DNA from: an uncultured bacterium
GTDB lineage: Bacteria; Myxococcota_A; Polyangia; Polyangiales; Houyiibacteriaceae
Assembly: GCA_938024995.1 (NCBI GenBank)
Contig: CALJDU010000033.1
Coordinates: 186,001 to 250,000, forward strand
Direction of reading: 5' to 3'
Length of the DNA stretch: 64,000 nt
The translations under genes were made by a program, and so were the position numbers. Of the stretch, positions 33,348 through 42,163 are shown piece after piece. The stretch's first letter is position 1; each line of letters opens with the position of its first letter. The notes beneath the pieces were generated by a model. That model saw nothing but the letters and a program-made list of their open reading frames with translations, made no database searches and was not told where the DNA came from.

Positions 33348-35822
33348 CTAGCCAAGCATGCAGGTCTCGAACGCTTCTTCGCTCATGCCCGCGTTGTTGT
33401 CCTCGTGGCACTCGTTGTAGACGCTGCCGCCCATCCCGTCGTCGTCCACCATCGCGTCGACCGTAAACGAGGAGAAGGTGAAGCCGCCCTCGACCACGTA
33501 CATGAAGATGACGCGCTCGCTCTGACCCGGGAGCAACCGCAGGGTCGTCCGCTCCACGCCGATGGTCACCGGAGGCAGGTCCAGCGGGGTCGCCCGCGCG
33601 AAGACCGGGACGCCCGGTGCGACGCCGAGCGCGCCTTCGTTCTTGACCGTGACCGCGATGGTCGCCACGCCGGGCGCGCACTCGTCCATCTCGATGTCGG
33701 TGATCACGAGGTCCGGCGCGTCGAAGAGCCCGCCCGGCTGAACGTTCTGCCGAAAGTTGTTCAAGCGCGAGCTGTCCCAGTTGTTCTCCGGCTCGGCGGG
33801 CACCTGACCGTCTTCCGTGATGTTCGTGACGTAGTAGCCGTGCTGGTTCCAGATGCGGCGGGTGCGGACCCAGTTGTTGTCCGCGTCTTCCCAGATCTCG
33901 ATCCCGCCGTACATCTCGTTGGTGTTCGGCTCCGGGATCACGACCTCGGACTTGCCGTCGTTGTCGACATCCACGACCACCGGCATCTCCATGCGCGTGT
34001 TGCTCGAGTGCGTGGTGTCTTCGTAGAGGATCTCGCCGTCGAGGCCGCGGAAGATCCGGAACGTCGTCTCGTCGGCGTAGACCACCTCCGCGCTTCCGTC
34101 GCCGTCAAAGTCAAAGACGCTGGATCCCGTCGCGCGGCTTGAGCAGTCACGGTTCCGTACCTTCCAGCGCACGTTCTCGCTGTCGCATCCCTCGGGTAGC
34201 GGGTCGCCCGTGCAGTCGAGATCGATCACGACGTAGTAGTCCGCGCCAGCCGTTCCGATCTCAGGGCGACCGTCGTTGTCGAAGTCGGCGATGGTGGGCG
34301 GTCCCGACTCGTTCCGAGCACAGGTCTCTTTGGGAACCGGGATGCGCGTCTTCAGTTCACCATCGTGCTCGAGCACGAAGACCTCGCCGCGGCGCACGAT
34401 CACGACCTCGCCGAACTCGTCGTCGTCCATGTTGGCGACCGCGTTGAACCCGTCGCACGGGAGCGTGCCTTGGCAGGCCGAGTTCTCGGTGGTGTAGGCG
34501 TAGCTCCACTCCAGCGCGCCGGTTCGACCGTCATAAACGGTGTTGCCAGCGATGACCTCTTGGAAGCCGTCACGGTCAATGTCCGCGATCGTCGACGTCG
34601 GCCCGAGGAAGGCGTTGTTGCCGACGCCTCCGCCCGCGACCGTCATCCGGCCATCCCAAATGACCTCACCGCTCAGACCATCGAGGACCAAGTTGCCGAC
34701 GATGACCTCGGGGCGTCCATCCTTGTCGAGGTCGGCGAGGCTCGGCTGAGCGCCGGCGGCGAAGATCCCCGTCATGTTCGCGGTCGACTGCCAGAGCACC
34801 TCCCAGGAGGTGCCGTCTGGGGTCACGCGCTGGTAGGCGACGACCGCCGCGGGAGTCGAACCGATCGCGCGCGCGACGGTGACGATCTCTGGGTTGTGCG
34901 TGGTCGGGTCTCCCGCTTGGTGCAGGTTACCGAGCGCGACACCGGCGGAGTTGTCGAGGAACGGCGTGTTCAAGCTCGCGAGCGTGTTCATCGTGCCGTC
35001 TTCGTTACACGCACCGCTGATGATGCGCAGCACGCCGCGGTTGGTGCAGCACCCGTTCGCCTCACGGTTGAACGCGATGAACGCGATGTCCGGGATGTCA
35101 TCCGTGTTGGTCATCCCGTCGCCGTTGTCGTCGGTAAGGTTCGCGACCGAAGGCGTCATCACGACATCGTCATAGCCATCGTCCGGAACCCAGCGACAAC
35201 CGATCGACGGCGCGAACTCACCCGGCGGCGGGCGGAACTCGCAGACGTCAATGGACGCGCGCGGGAGACAGCGACCCAGGGTCGGCTCACAAATCTCGTC
35301 GAGCTCGCACTCTTCGGTCAGCGCGCACTCATCGCCGAGCGGAACGCAGGCGCCGCCGACGCACGCTTCGGTCGAGCCGTCACAACAGAGGTTCAGATCA
35401 TCTCCGCAACGGAGCTCTTCGTCGCACTCGATGACACAGCGATCCATGAGGCACTCTTGGCCACCTTCGCAACATCCCGAGCCGCAGCGCGGGTTCTCCC
35501 CGCAGTCCTCAACGCAGAGGCTCCCCATGCAGACCTGAGCTTCTCCGCAGCAGGCCGCGATGGACCCACGGCCGCAAGGATCGCGACCGTCGTCGCACAT
35601 CAGCATGGGCGGCGCGGTGTCCATCCCGACGCTGGTGTCCATCCCGTCCGGCGCGCGCTCGCAGAAGCCATCCACGCAAATCTGTGTGCCAGGACACTCC
35701 ATCGCGCTGTCGCATGGGATCCCCATCACTCCATCGTCGTCACCACCACAGCTGCAGCCCACCACGCTGAGAAGGGAGAAAGTGAAGATGGCCATCAGCC
35801 AGCGAGGGAGAGACAAAGTCAT
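33348..35822 (-). CDS. Lipoprotein with Cys-rich start, FG-GAP/VCBS repeats and a CARDB-like domain
   Basis: The ATG at 35822 is preceded by TACAAT 6 nt upstream; longer upstream frame is antisense-like. 824 residues. The lipobox is LLSVVGCSCGG. Residues about 30-185 are Cys-rich (CDSAMECPGTQICVDGFC; CGDDLNLCCDGSTEACVGGAC). Residues about 210-650 hold FG-GAP/VCBS repeats (DLDKDGRPEVIVGNLV; DIDRDGFQEVIAGNTV; DVDNDGKSEVVIPEPN), a calcium-binding beta-propeller. The last 110 residues resemble CARDB (PDLVITDIEMDECAPGVATIAVTVKNEG). Likely surface-bound, calcium-dependent, adhesive or structural. Confidence 0.88.
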   Translation of the reverse strand: MTLSLPRWLMAIFTFSLLSVVGCSCGGDDDGVMGIPCDSAMECPGTQICVDGFCERAPDGMDTSVGMDTAPPMLMCDDGRDPCGRGSIAACCGEAQVCMGSLCVEDCGENPRCGSGCCEGGQECLMDRCVIECDEELRCGDDLNLCCDGSTEACVGGACVPLGDECALTEECELDEICEPTLGRCLPRASIDVCEFRPPPGEFAPSIGCRWVPDDGYDDVVMTPSVANLTDDNGDGMTNTDDIPDIAFIAFNREANGCCTNRGVLRIISGACNEDGTMNTLASLNTPFLDNSAGVALGNLHQAGDPTTHNPEIVTVARAIGSTPAAVVAYQRVTPDGTSWEVLWQSTANMTGIFAAGAQPSLADLDKDGRPEVIVGNLVLDGLSGEVIWDGRMTVAGGGVGNNAFLGPTSTIADIDRDGFQEVIAGNTVYDGRTGALEWSYAYTTENSACQGTLPCDGFNAVANMDDDEFGEVVIVRRGEVFVLEHDGELKTRIPVPKETCARNESGPPTIADFDNDGRPEIGTAGADYYVVIDLDCTGDPLPEGCDSENVRWKVRNRDCSSRATGSSVFDFDGDGSAEVVYADETTFRIFRGLDGEILYEDTTHSSNTRMEMPVVVDVDNDGKSEVVIPEPNTNEMYGGIEIWEDADNNWVRTRRIWNQHGYYVTNITEDGQVPAEPENNWDSSRLNNFRQNVQPGGLFDAPDLVITDIEMDECAPGVATIAVTVKNEGALGVAPGVPVFARATPLDLPPVTIGVERTTLRLLPGQSERVIFMYVVEGGFTFSSFTVDAMVDDDGMGGSVYNECHEDNNAGMSEEAFETCMLG

Positions 35823-35828
35823 AACCAC

Positions 35829-35834
35829 ATTGTA
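35829..35834 (-). promoter_or_regulatory. TANNNT -10-like element (TACAAT)
   Basis: TACAAT, five of six to the -10 consensus, ends 6 nt before the ATG at 35822. Best example of the leaderless-type pattern. Confidence 0.5.
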
Positions 35835-35956
35835 CCTACGATGGGGTGCGCTCGCACCTGCGCACAGTTCACTTTTCCTGTTTGAACACGAGCGCTTACA
35901 ACTCAGCACCCTTTGTGCGATCCAGCGTACGACCCAATTCAAGCGCTTCTGTGTTG

Positions 35957-35962
35957 TATGGT
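35957..35962 (+). promoter_or_regulatory. TANNNT -10-like element (TATGGT)
   Basis: TATGGT ends 7 nt before the ATG at 35970; the same hexamer serves as -10 of the tRNA-Leu promoter. Confidence 0.4.
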
Positions 35963-35969
35963 GTGCGCG

Positions 35970-37058
35970 ATGAAACGCTTTGTTGTCTTGGTCGCAGCGT
36001 TTGCTGCAATTGGCGCGACGACCTCAGGTTGTGGGGGAACAGAAGATCTCGGGCTTCCGCTCCAAGAAGTCCCCGCGATGGTGGCCGCCGCGACGTGCGA
36101 CAACCTGCCCCTTTGCTACGGCGACCTCGGCGACCTCGGCACCAGCGACTACGACTGCAACGCGCGCGTTCAAGAGACGCTGGAGGAGACCTCCATCAAG
36201 CGCTGGCAGGCCATGATCGACGCCGGCAGCGTCCGCTACGACGGCGTCGCGATGGAAGCGTGTATCGCCGAGCTCGCCGCCGGTGACTGCCGCGCGATCG
36301 AAGACTTCCCCTATCGCGGCGCATGCGAGCCCGCGTTCGAGGGCCTGCTCGCCGCGGGCGACCCGTGCAACGACACCGCGGAGTGTCCTTCGGGCGGCGT
36401 ATGTCAGTTCGACGGCGCGTGCCCCGGGACCTGCGGCGACGTTCGCGCGGTCGGTGAGCCGTGCGGAAGCAACATCGAGTGCGGGAGTGGGATCTGTGGC
36501 GCGGGCACGTGTCGCGCCTTCCGCGGCGCGGGCACCTCGTGCGGCGATGACACCTGCGACGTTGGGTTCGCGTGTGACGACGCGACCAGCGGTTCGTGCG
36601 TTCCGTGGTCAGAAGCGCGCACGGTCGCGCTCGGCGGCAACTGCTTGGATGATCTCTGCGAAGCAGGCTTGAGCTGCGCGGTTACCGGCCTCGACATGGA
36701 AGGCGAGCTGATCGCGGAGTGCGTGCAACCGGTCACGTCCGGCGCGGCGTGCAACTTCTCGCTCCCCGACGTCTGCCCGATCGGCGAGTACTGTCAGACC
36801 GACGGTCTCACCCCCGACGGCACCTGCGCTCCACTTCCAAGCGCCGGCCAGCCTTGCGCCACCGATGTCGACGTGTTCGCGGCGCGCTGTGCCGCGGACG
36901 CCATCTGCGATCCTGGCGACGAGATGTGTGTGCCCGCGCGCCTGCGCGAAGGTGCCTCCTGCACGGGCAACGCGCAGTGCTTGAGTGACCTCTGCGCGAG
37001 CGGCACCTGCGCGGCGCAGAGCGGCTGCGCGCTCGATGAGTTCGGAACGGACGAGTAG
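35970..37058 (+). CDS. Cys-rich secreted lipoprotein
   Basis: The ATG at 35970 starts VVLVAAFAAIGATTSGC, a lipobox (TSGC). The 362-residue product has an N-terminal helical domain (residues 30-130) and then several disulfide-rich modules of about 30 residues with Gly and Asp (CNDTAECPSGGVCQFDGACPGTC; CGSNIECGSGICGAGTC; CTGNAQCLSDLCASGTC). These resemble the Dickkopf-N/Cys-rich modules common in myxobacterial lipoproteins. Function unknown, probably structural or adhesive at the surface. It precedes the DUF6935-like gene by 2 nt. Confidence 0.85.
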   Translation: MKRFVVLVAAFAAIGATTSGCGGTEDLGLPLQEVPAMVAAATCDNLPLCYGDLGDLGTSDYDCNARVQETLEETSIKRWQAMIDAGSVRYDGVAMEACIAELAAGDCRAIEDFPYRGACEPAFEGLLAAGDPCNDTAECPSGGVCQFDGACPGTCGDVRAVGEPCGSNIECGSGICGAGTCRAFRGAGTSCGDDTCDVGFACDDATSGSCVPWSEARTVALGGNCLDDLCEAGLSCAVTGLDMEGELIAECVQPVTSGAACNFSLPDVCPIGEYCQTDGLTPDGTCAPLPSAGQPCATDVDVFAARCAADAICDPGDEMCVPARLREGASCTGNAQCLSDLCASGTCAAQSGCALDEFGTDE

Positions 37059-37060
37059 CG

Positions 37061-37630
37061 GTGGGCGGCGACCCGTCCGAGGAGATCACGGCAAACGTTC
37101 CTCGTTCCGTCGATGAGTTCCTGGCGCTTCGTGAAGCGATCGGGGACACGCCCCAAGGCGGCGCCGTGCTCTTCGTCTTTGCGCTCCTCGCGCGGACGTT
37201 CGACCCCGAGCTCGGCAAACAGCTGACGGTGCTCGCGTGCTCGGAGGCGATCGTGACCGCAGCGCAGCCCAACTCACCGTACGCGTTCCGCGGGTACGAG
37301 GTCCTGCGCGCGCGCCGTGAGTTGATCGAGCGCGTCGATTCTCGACCTCACCTCCCGCGCAGTTACCTCGCCGGGACAACCGTTGAGGACGGCTACGCCC
37401 ATCCGCTCGACAGCGCGACGGTTCGCTTTCGCCCACAGGACCGTCACGTCGGTTCGATCGCGGACGGTGACTACAAGGTCTTCGTTCACTCATCGGGCGC
37501 GGCGAGCGCGCGACCGGTTCGGCTGCGGCGCAACAAGCACGGCATCTGGAAAGCGGATGAGTTTTCCTCCCTGGTCGTCGACGTGAACGCCCCGCGTGAT
37601 CCCGGGCCCGGGCCGGCCGACGTCCTCTAG
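37061..37630 (+). CDS. DUF6935-like protein
   Basis: 189 residues from a GTG 2 nt after the lipoprotein stop. No signal peptide. SVDEFLALREAIGDTPQGGAVLFVFALL, then PRSYLAGTTVEDGY and a beta-rich end (YKVFVHSSGAASARPVRLRRN; FSSLVVDVNAPRDPG) recall DUF6935 proteins, which are encoded beside lipoproteins in several bacteria; I recall this without verification. The C-terminus is Pro-rich. It is cotranscribed with the lipoprotein and with the AlkD-type gene 12 nt downstream, but the functional tie is unclear. Confidence 0.7.
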   Translation: MGGDPSEEITANVPRSVDEFLALREAIGDTPQGGAVLFVFALLARTFDPELGKQLTVLACSEAIVTAAQPNSPYAFRGYEVLRARRELIERVDSRPHLPRSYLAGTTVEDGYAHPLDSATVRFRPQDRHVGSIADGDYKVFVHSSGAASARPVRLRRNKHGIWKADEFSSLVVDVNAPRDPGPGPADVL

Positions 37631-37642
37631 CGACACACCGAG

Positions 37643-38314
37643 ATGGAACTCGCCGCGCTGCGCCGCGCGCTCGAAGCGAAAGCGCGCCCTGAACTCGCCA
37701 AGAGCATGGAGGCGTACCAGCGCGACCAGTTCCGCTTCTTCGGCATCAAGAGCAAGCCGCGGCGTGACGCGCAGAAGCCGTTCCTCCTCGCCCACCAGAA
37801 GGTCTCCGCGCATCAGGTCCTGCGCTCGGCGGAGCGTTGCTTCCGTGAACCCGAGCGCGAGCTGCAGTACGTGGCGGTCGACCTCCTGCGCCGCTACGCC
37901 AAGAAGCTGGAGCCCAAACACCTCACGCGCGTGAAGAAGCTCGTGCAGACCAAGTCGTGGTGGGACACGGTCGACGCCCTCGCCGCGCACGTCGTCGGCG
38001 GCATCATCAAGCAGCACCGCGAGCACGCCGCGCAGATGGACGAGTGGATCCGCGATGACGACCTCTGGGTCGCGCGTACCGCGCTCTTGCATCAGCTGAC
38101 GTACAAAGGCGAGACCGACACCGAGCGGCTCTTCCGCTACTGCGATCAGCAAGCGGAACACCCCGACTTCTTCATGCGGAAGGCGATCGGTTGGGCGCTC
38201 CGCCAGTACGCGCATCATGATCCCGAGCCCGTTCGCGCGTTCGTCGAAGAGCGCGGCGAGACCCTGAGCGGCCTGAGTCAACGCGAGGCGCTCAAGCACA
38301 TTCGGAAGGGCTGA
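37643..38314 (+). CDS. AlkD-type DNA alkylation repair protein
   Basis: 223 residues, all-helical, with HEAT-like repeats. Family features: FRFFGIKSKPRRDAQK at the start, LVQTKSWWDTVDALAAHVVGG (the WWDxxD segment that lies near the DNA), and FFMRKAIGWALRQYAHHDPEPVRAFVEE near the end. AlkD enzymes excise bulky or cationic N3/N7-alkyl purines without base flipping. Length matches B. cereus AlkD. It is 12 nt downstream of the DUF6935-like gene; a stand-alone DNA-repair role is most likely. Confidence 0.92.
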   Translation: MELAALRRALEAKARPELAKSMEAYQRDQFRFFGIKSKPRRDAQKPFLLAHQKVSAHQVLRSAERCFREPERELQYVAVDLLRRYAKKLEPKHLTRVKKLVQTKSWWDTVDALAAHVVGGIIKQHREHAAQMDEWIRDDDLWVARTALLHQLTYKGETDTERLFRYCDQQAEHPDFFMRKAIGWALRQYAHHDPEPVRAFVEERGETLSGLSQREALKHIRKG

Positions 38315-38367
38315 GCAGAAAATGGATCTCGCTAGCGCGACGTGAGCCGCGTGCTTATGGGTCCCCT

Positions 38368-39006
38368 ATGCCTATCGCTTATGAACTTCGCAGCGAGCGC
38401 TTGCGGATCACGCCGTTCCGACCGGACTGCGCGGAAGAGTTTCGCGGCCTCGTGCAGGACAACCAGGCGTACCTCGTCCCGTACATGCCGTTCTCGGTGA
38501 CCCCGCTCTCGTCGCTCGAGCAAGCCGAGCTCTTCGCGTCGATGTTCGCGCGCTTCACCAAGGGCGACTACACCTTTCAGATCCGCGACCGCGAGACGAA
38601 CGCGCCGCTCGGCGGATGTGGCCTGCACCCGGTCGACTCGCTCGGGCGCGCCGCGGGGTACTGGATCCGCCAAGACCGCGCCGGTCACGGTTACGCCGCG
38701 GAGGCCGCGAGCGTGCTCTGCCGCTTAGCCTTTGAGTACGAGCAAGTGGATCGCGTCGAGCTCCACATCGATCCGGCGAACCTCGGATCACAGCGGGTCG
38801 CGGAAAAAATCGGCGCGTCACGTGAAGGGCTCCTACGGCGTCGCCTCCCATGGCCTGAGGAAGAGCCGCGCGACATTCTCATCTACAGCCTCTTCGCCGA
38901 CGATTTCGCTACCTCGCCAGCAGCCCAGGTCCCGATGGACGCCTTCGACCTCATTGGTGATCGCATCGATCCAAGAGCCACGGACGACGGCGAGAGCGAC
39001 AGCTAG
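38368..39006 (+). CDS. RimJ/RimL-type GNAT N-acetyltransferase
   Basis: 212 residues. The GNAT core is clear: LRITPFRPDCAEEFRGLV, then a beta4 and acetyl-CoA-binding segment (GYWIRQDRAGHGYAAEAASVLCRLAFE, with an RxxGxG/A-like turn), and VDRVELHIDPANLGSQRVAEKIGASREGLLRRR (beta5 and the following helix). Substrate could be a protein N-terminus or an antibiotic-like small molecule. It ends at a TAG within an 11-bp tandem element and is convergent with the PAP2 gene. Confidence 0.9.
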   Translation: MPIAYELRSERLRITPFRPDCAEEFRGLVQDNQAYLVPYMPFSVTPLSSLEQAELFASMFARFTKGDYTFQIRDRETNAPLGGCGLHPVDSLGRAAGYWIRQDRAGHGYAAEAASVLCRLAFEYEQVDRVELHIDPANLGSQRVAEKIGASREGLLRRRLPWPEEEPRDILIYSLFADDFATSPAAQVPMDAFDLIGDRIDPRATDDGESDS

Positions 39007-39030
39007 CCGGCTGCTAGCAGGCTGCTAGAG
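39003..39030. repeat. Tandem 11-bp unit holding both convergent stop codons
   Basis: CTAGCCGGCTG-CTAGCAGGCTG-CTAGAG: two nearly identical 11-bp units and a partial third. CTAG recurs every 11 bp; the first supplies the TAG of the GNAT gene and the third the TAG of the PAP2 gene. AGCCGGCT (39005-39012) is a perfect palindrome. Confidence 0.7.
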
Positions 39031-39873
39031 CGAGCCTGAGATCCCGACGGTGAAGCTCCGTCGATCAAAGCCGACCGAGAGCGCGCTGATCGTCGGATCG
39101 TCAGGCTCCCCGCTCCGCCAGTAAAGCCGCGGCACCAAGAAGCCCGCGAGCAAGCCGACTCCCGCGCCGACCAGGACATCGGTCGCCCAGTGTCGATCGG
39201 AGACGCCACGAAAAATCCCGGTGAGCGTCGCGAGGACCAACCCGCTGGCGCAAGTCGCGATATCCGCGCCGCGACCGATGAACGTGTGCCGCATGCGCGC
39301 AGAACACGCGAGCGCCGCGCCGGTAAAGGCAAAGGCGGTGTGGCCGCTCGGGAAGGCGTGATTCGGCGCTCTGATATCCGAGACATCACAGCTGGTGTCC
39401 GCTTCGCACACGCGGGCGTCCGGGCGCTGCCGCGCGACCAAAACCTTGAGCAACGACGCGACCATCCCGCTGAGCGCGAAGGCTTGCGCGCCGGAGAACG
39501 CGAGCCGACCGCTCGTTCTCCAATCGCGCTGACCCGCCATCACGAACGTGTCCCCGAGCGGCAACGCGAGCAGGAGCGCGAGCGAGACGTCACTCGCGCG
39601 TCGGAACCGCTGGCGACGAACGCTCGACTCCGCCCGCCACCCATTGCGAAACGTGTCGTCGAAGAGAACGGGTCCGCGCGCTCTCGGCTCCTCGCGACGA
39701 GGAGCAAAAGTGAGCCCTGCGATCGTCCCCACCATCGCGGCCATCGCGACGTAGTCGATCACGCCGGGCGCGCGAAGCGTTGCCTCCGTCACGCTCTCTT
39801 GGGCGTTCGCGGTGCGCGGTTGGACAACCGCACAGACCAGCAACAGCACGGAGACGATGAGGCGCGAACGCAT
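39025..39873 (-). CDS. PAP2-superfamily phosphatase-like membrane protein
   Basis: The ATG at 39873 is preferred (TAACGT ends 6 nt upstream); a GTG one codon earlier is possible. 282 residues with a signal peptide and about five TM helices. PAP2 motifs: KVLVARQRPD, FPSGHTAFAF (motif 2) and RGVSDRHWATDVLVG (motif 3, His and Asp present). Enzymes of this family dephosphorylate phosphatidic acid, undecaprenyl pyrophosphate or similar lipids. The N-terminal quarter is non-catalytic. It is convergent with the GNAT gene. Confidence 0.9.
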   Translation of the reverse strand: MRSRLIVSVLLLVCAVVQPRTANAQESVTEATLRAPGVIDYVAMAAMVGTIAGLTFAPRREEPRARGPVLFDDTFRNGWRAESSVRRQRFRRASDVSLALLLALPLGDTFVMAGQRDWRTSGRLAFSGAQAFALSGMVASLLKVLVARQRPDARVCEADTSCDVSDIRAPNHAFPSGHTAFAFTGAALACSARMRHTFIGRGADIATCASGLVLATLTGIFRGVSDRHWATDVLVGAGVGLLAGFLVPRLYWRSGEPDDPTISALSVGFDRRSFTVGISGSL

Positions 39874-39879
39874 CACGTC

Positions 39880-39885
39880 ACGTTA
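39880..39885 (-). promoter_or_regulatory. TANNNT -10-like element before the PAP2 gene
   Basis: TAACGT ends 6 nt before the ATG at 39873. Confidence 0.4.
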
Positions 39886-40038
39886 TCCCATCGTCGACCC
39901 GCTTGAAAACGCCGCTCAGCTCCGTCCTTCGGCCTTCCCGGTGTACCTCCTCAGGACTGGTCAGGTCCGCGGAGCAGGATGCAAGAGGAGATTCGACTCG
40001 AAGGAGTTGAGCTTTCGAATCACGCTCTAGAGTGCCTG

Positions 40039-40776
40039 CTAGCGTCTCGGACGCGCGCCGATCATGCGGATGAGCGAGTATGGCGGGAAGAAGAACGACG
40101 GCTCGATCTCCACGCCGAACATCACGCTCACCACTCCGTCCCGGTCAACCCGCACGGTTCCGTAGAGCCGCGCCCCGCTCGCGTAGCCGTTCCCCGCTCG
40201 CGGCCCGGTCGCCTCGCGGAACTCGTTGTCGATGTCGCGTTCACACATGAGGAACGAAACCGTCCGGCCCCAGGTGGAGCGCACTCCATAGGTCAGCGTG
40301 ATCGAACCGAAAGGAACGAGACGGTCTGGGGTTCCGCGCGCTTCCGACTGACGAAGCGCGACGCCACCGCCACCGCGGATCGCGAAGGTGCCCCACTGCG
40401 CGTGCTTGTATTGTGAGAAGTCGAGGGTGACCCCACCCTCGAAGAGCTGCGCGTCGATCGTGGTCTCGGCTTGAACGTAGGGACCGGTCCGGAACTCGAA
40501 GCTCCCGCCATAGCGACCTCGCCGCCCCAATCGCGCGAGCGGGAAGTCCACGGTGCCGCCAATGCGCAGACCGAAGCGACCTCGCTCGTCGCTCGTGAAC
40601 CGCTTGCCGCCCCCTAACCCGAGCCACGTTGACCACTCCGCGACGGATGTCCGGTTCACGGCGACGTTGGTGTACTGGCAGTACTCCGACGCAGACGATT
40701 GCGCCGATCCGGTCTCCGCTGCGCTCAGCAGCATCACGATCAACCAGGCGATCGCGCTCCTCCGGATCATGTCCAT
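40039..40776 (-). CDS. Predicted outer-membrane or secreted beta-rich protein
   Basis: 245 residues with signal peptide (AWLIVMLLSAAETGSAQ). The mature part has alternating hydrophobic/polar strands with many Gly and aromatics (WLGLGGGKRFTSDERGRFGLRIGGTVDF; YGGSFEFRTGPYVQ; FEGGVTLDFSQYKHAQWGTFAIRGGGGVAL; ARLYGTVRVDRDGVVSVMFGVEIEPS), as in an eight-to-ten-stranded beta-barrel. Two isolated cysteines. No family recognised. It stands alone on the minus strand, divergent from radC with about 280 bp between. Confidence 0.7.
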   Translation of the reverse strand: MDMIRRSAIAWLIVMLLSAAETGSAQSSASEYCQYTNVAVNRTSVAEWSTWLGLGGGKRFTSDERGRFGLRIGGTVDFPLARLGRRGRYGGSFEFRTGPYVQAETTIDAQLFEGGVTLDFSQYKHAQWGTFAIRGGGGVALRQSEARGTPDRLVPFGSITLTYGVRSTWGRTVSFLMCERDIDNEFREATGPRAGNGYASGARLYGTVRVDRDGVVSVMFGVEIEPSFFFPPYSLIRMIGARPRR

Positions 40777-41053
40777 GCCGACCAGACGCGCTTCTCGGAG
40801 AAACGGTTTAGAAAAATTCGAGCACTGTAGCTGAGTCGCTCAGGTGACGCACGACCGCAAGACGTCCCGCGCGCTTCCGGTTGGGCTTCGGCGCGAGGCA
40901 GCACTGGTGATCTACGAGGAAGGACCTCGACTGATCTCGGTTCGAGAATTGGCGGCCGCCGGCGGTCCGCCAACGGATCCGCCATTGTCGACCTGCAACT
41001 CATTGAGTTCACGTCGCGAAACGTTGGCCCGCCGAGTGCAACACCACGACGGC

Positions 41054-41731
41054 ATGCAAACCACCGCGACCCATCCCGGACCACGGGAACGACTCAGCGA
41101 CGTCGGCCCGCGATCCCTGAGCGATTGTGAGCTGCTCGCGTTGCTCCTCGGCACAGGCTCTCGGAGCGAACCGGTCAGCGTCATCGCGGCGCGCTTGGTC
41201 GAGGTGCACGGGAGCCGCGGTCTGGCCGGTGTCGATGCGAGGGAGCTCGCGCGGGTGCACGGCATCGGTCCCACCAAGGCCGCCCGGGTGGTCGCGGCGG
41301 TCGAGCTGGGCAGGCGGCTCGCGGCACGCCCGCTCGAGCGGGGAAAGCCGCTTCGCGAGAGCGCAGATGTCTACGCTTCGTTCGGCCCGCGACTGCGCGA
41401 CGCCGACGCCGAGCACTTCTTGGCCGTACCGCTCGATGCGCGAAACCGTCCACTTGGGGAAATCCTCCTCGCGGTTGGAGGCCTCAGCATGTGTCCGGTG
41501 ACTCCCGGCGATGTGTTCCGCGCGCTCCTCCGAGCGGTCGCGAGCGGCGTGGTTTTCGTGCACAACCACCCGAGCGGCGATCCGACCCCGAGCCCTGAAG
41601 ACATCGCGCTGACACGTTCACTGTCCAACGCAGGTGCGCTGCTCGGGGTCCGCGTGCTGGACCACGTGATCGTGGGAAGCGAGGGCTTCTTCAGTTTCAT
41701 GGACGCCGGCCTGATTGGAGAAGCCACGTGA
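41054..41731 (+). CDS. radC: RadC/JAB-domain protein (MPN+ DNA-repair-associated family)
   Basis: The ATG at 41054 gives 225 residues, the length of E. coli RadC; longer starts at GTG 40844 add a Pro/Arg-rich segment without similarity. RadC features: RERLSDVGPRSLSDCELLALLLGTG, a helix-hairpin-helix GIGPTKAARVVAAVELGRRL, and the JAB/MPN+ metal motif HNHPSGDPTPSPED with an upstream Glu (LGEILLAV). The molecular function of RadC is still debated; RadC-like genes are often in mobile elements, but here it lies directly upstream of rpmH. No Shine-Dalgarno is apparent. Confidence 0.88.
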   Translation: MQTTATHPGPRERLSDVGPRSLSDCELLALLLGTGSRSEPVSVIAARLVEVHGSRGLAGVDARELARVHGIGPTKAARVVAAVELGRRLAARPLERGKPLRESADVYASFGPRLRDADAEHFLAVPLDARNRPLGEILLAVGGLSMCPVTPGDVFRALLRAVASGVVFVHNHPSGDPTPSPEDIALTRSLSNAGALLGVRVLDHVIVGSEGFFSFMDAGLIGEAT

Positions 41732-41901
41732 TCATCCCAGAATCGCTTGTGATCCTCATGGGTGCGGCCTTGATCCTCCTCGACCCCACTCCTTTGGAGC
41801 CAGACGCACACATTGACCGGGCGCCCTGTGTGTGTGATCCCGCGCTGATTCGCGGGGTTCGACCACTGACCCGTGGGGTTCCACCTGGAGACGTCATCTG
41901 C

Positions 41902-41930
41902 TTGACACCCCAAATGCCTCGTGCTTTTCT
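41902..41930 (+). promoter_or_regulatory. Possible promoter of rpmH
   Basis: TTGACA (41902-41907) is a perfect -35 hexamer; 17 nt later TTTTCT (41925-41930) is a weak -10. It lies about 85 nt before the rpmH start in a 282-nt gene-free leader. Confidence 0.4.
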
Positions 41931-41986
41931 CCCCGCCCTTCCCGCGGACCCTCACCGAGGCAGCCGCGAAACACCCCCTGACCGAC

Positions 41987-42000
41987 ACGACATTTGTCGT
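41987..42000 (+). promoter_or_regulatory. Perfect 14-bp dyad in the rpmH leader
   Basis: ACGACA-TT-TGTCGT is a perfect inverted repeat ending 13 nt before the rpmH GTG. It could be an operator or a regulatory hairpin near the ribosome-binding site (GGAG at 42003-42006). Confidence 0.45.
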
Positions 42001-42013
42001 TGGAGCTGCCGCC

Positions 42014-42163
42014 GTGAAGCGCACCTATCAACCCTCCCGCACGAAGCGACTCCGTACCCATGGGTTCCGTGCCCGGATGAAGACCAAGGGTGGCCGTAAG
42101 GTCATCGCCGCGCGCCGTCAGAAGGGCCGCAAGCAGCTGGCTGTCTCGGTCTACAAGAAGTAG
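42014..42163 (+). CDS. rpmH: 50S ribosomal protein L34
   Basis: 49 residues from a [21 protein letters not shown], then [20 protein letters not shown], the diagnostic L34 sequence. GGAG precedes the start. A basic protein that binds 23S rRNA domain III. It is followed by rnpA, overlapping by one base (TAGTG). The open reading frame extends upstream, but those residues are not part of L34. Confidence 0.97.
   Translation: MKRTYQPSRTKRLRTHGFRARMKTKGGRKVIAARRQKGRKQLAVSVYKK

Noticed and set aside
32347..33681. A 444-codon minus-strand frame
   Set aside because: Overlaps the QEGLA and FG-GAP genes in another frame; Arg-rich shadow without coding features.
41728..42099. A frame starting with GTG overlapping the radC stop and running across rpmH
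   Set aside because: It reads rpmH out of frame, lacks coding bias after the first 30 codons, and has no family resemblance.
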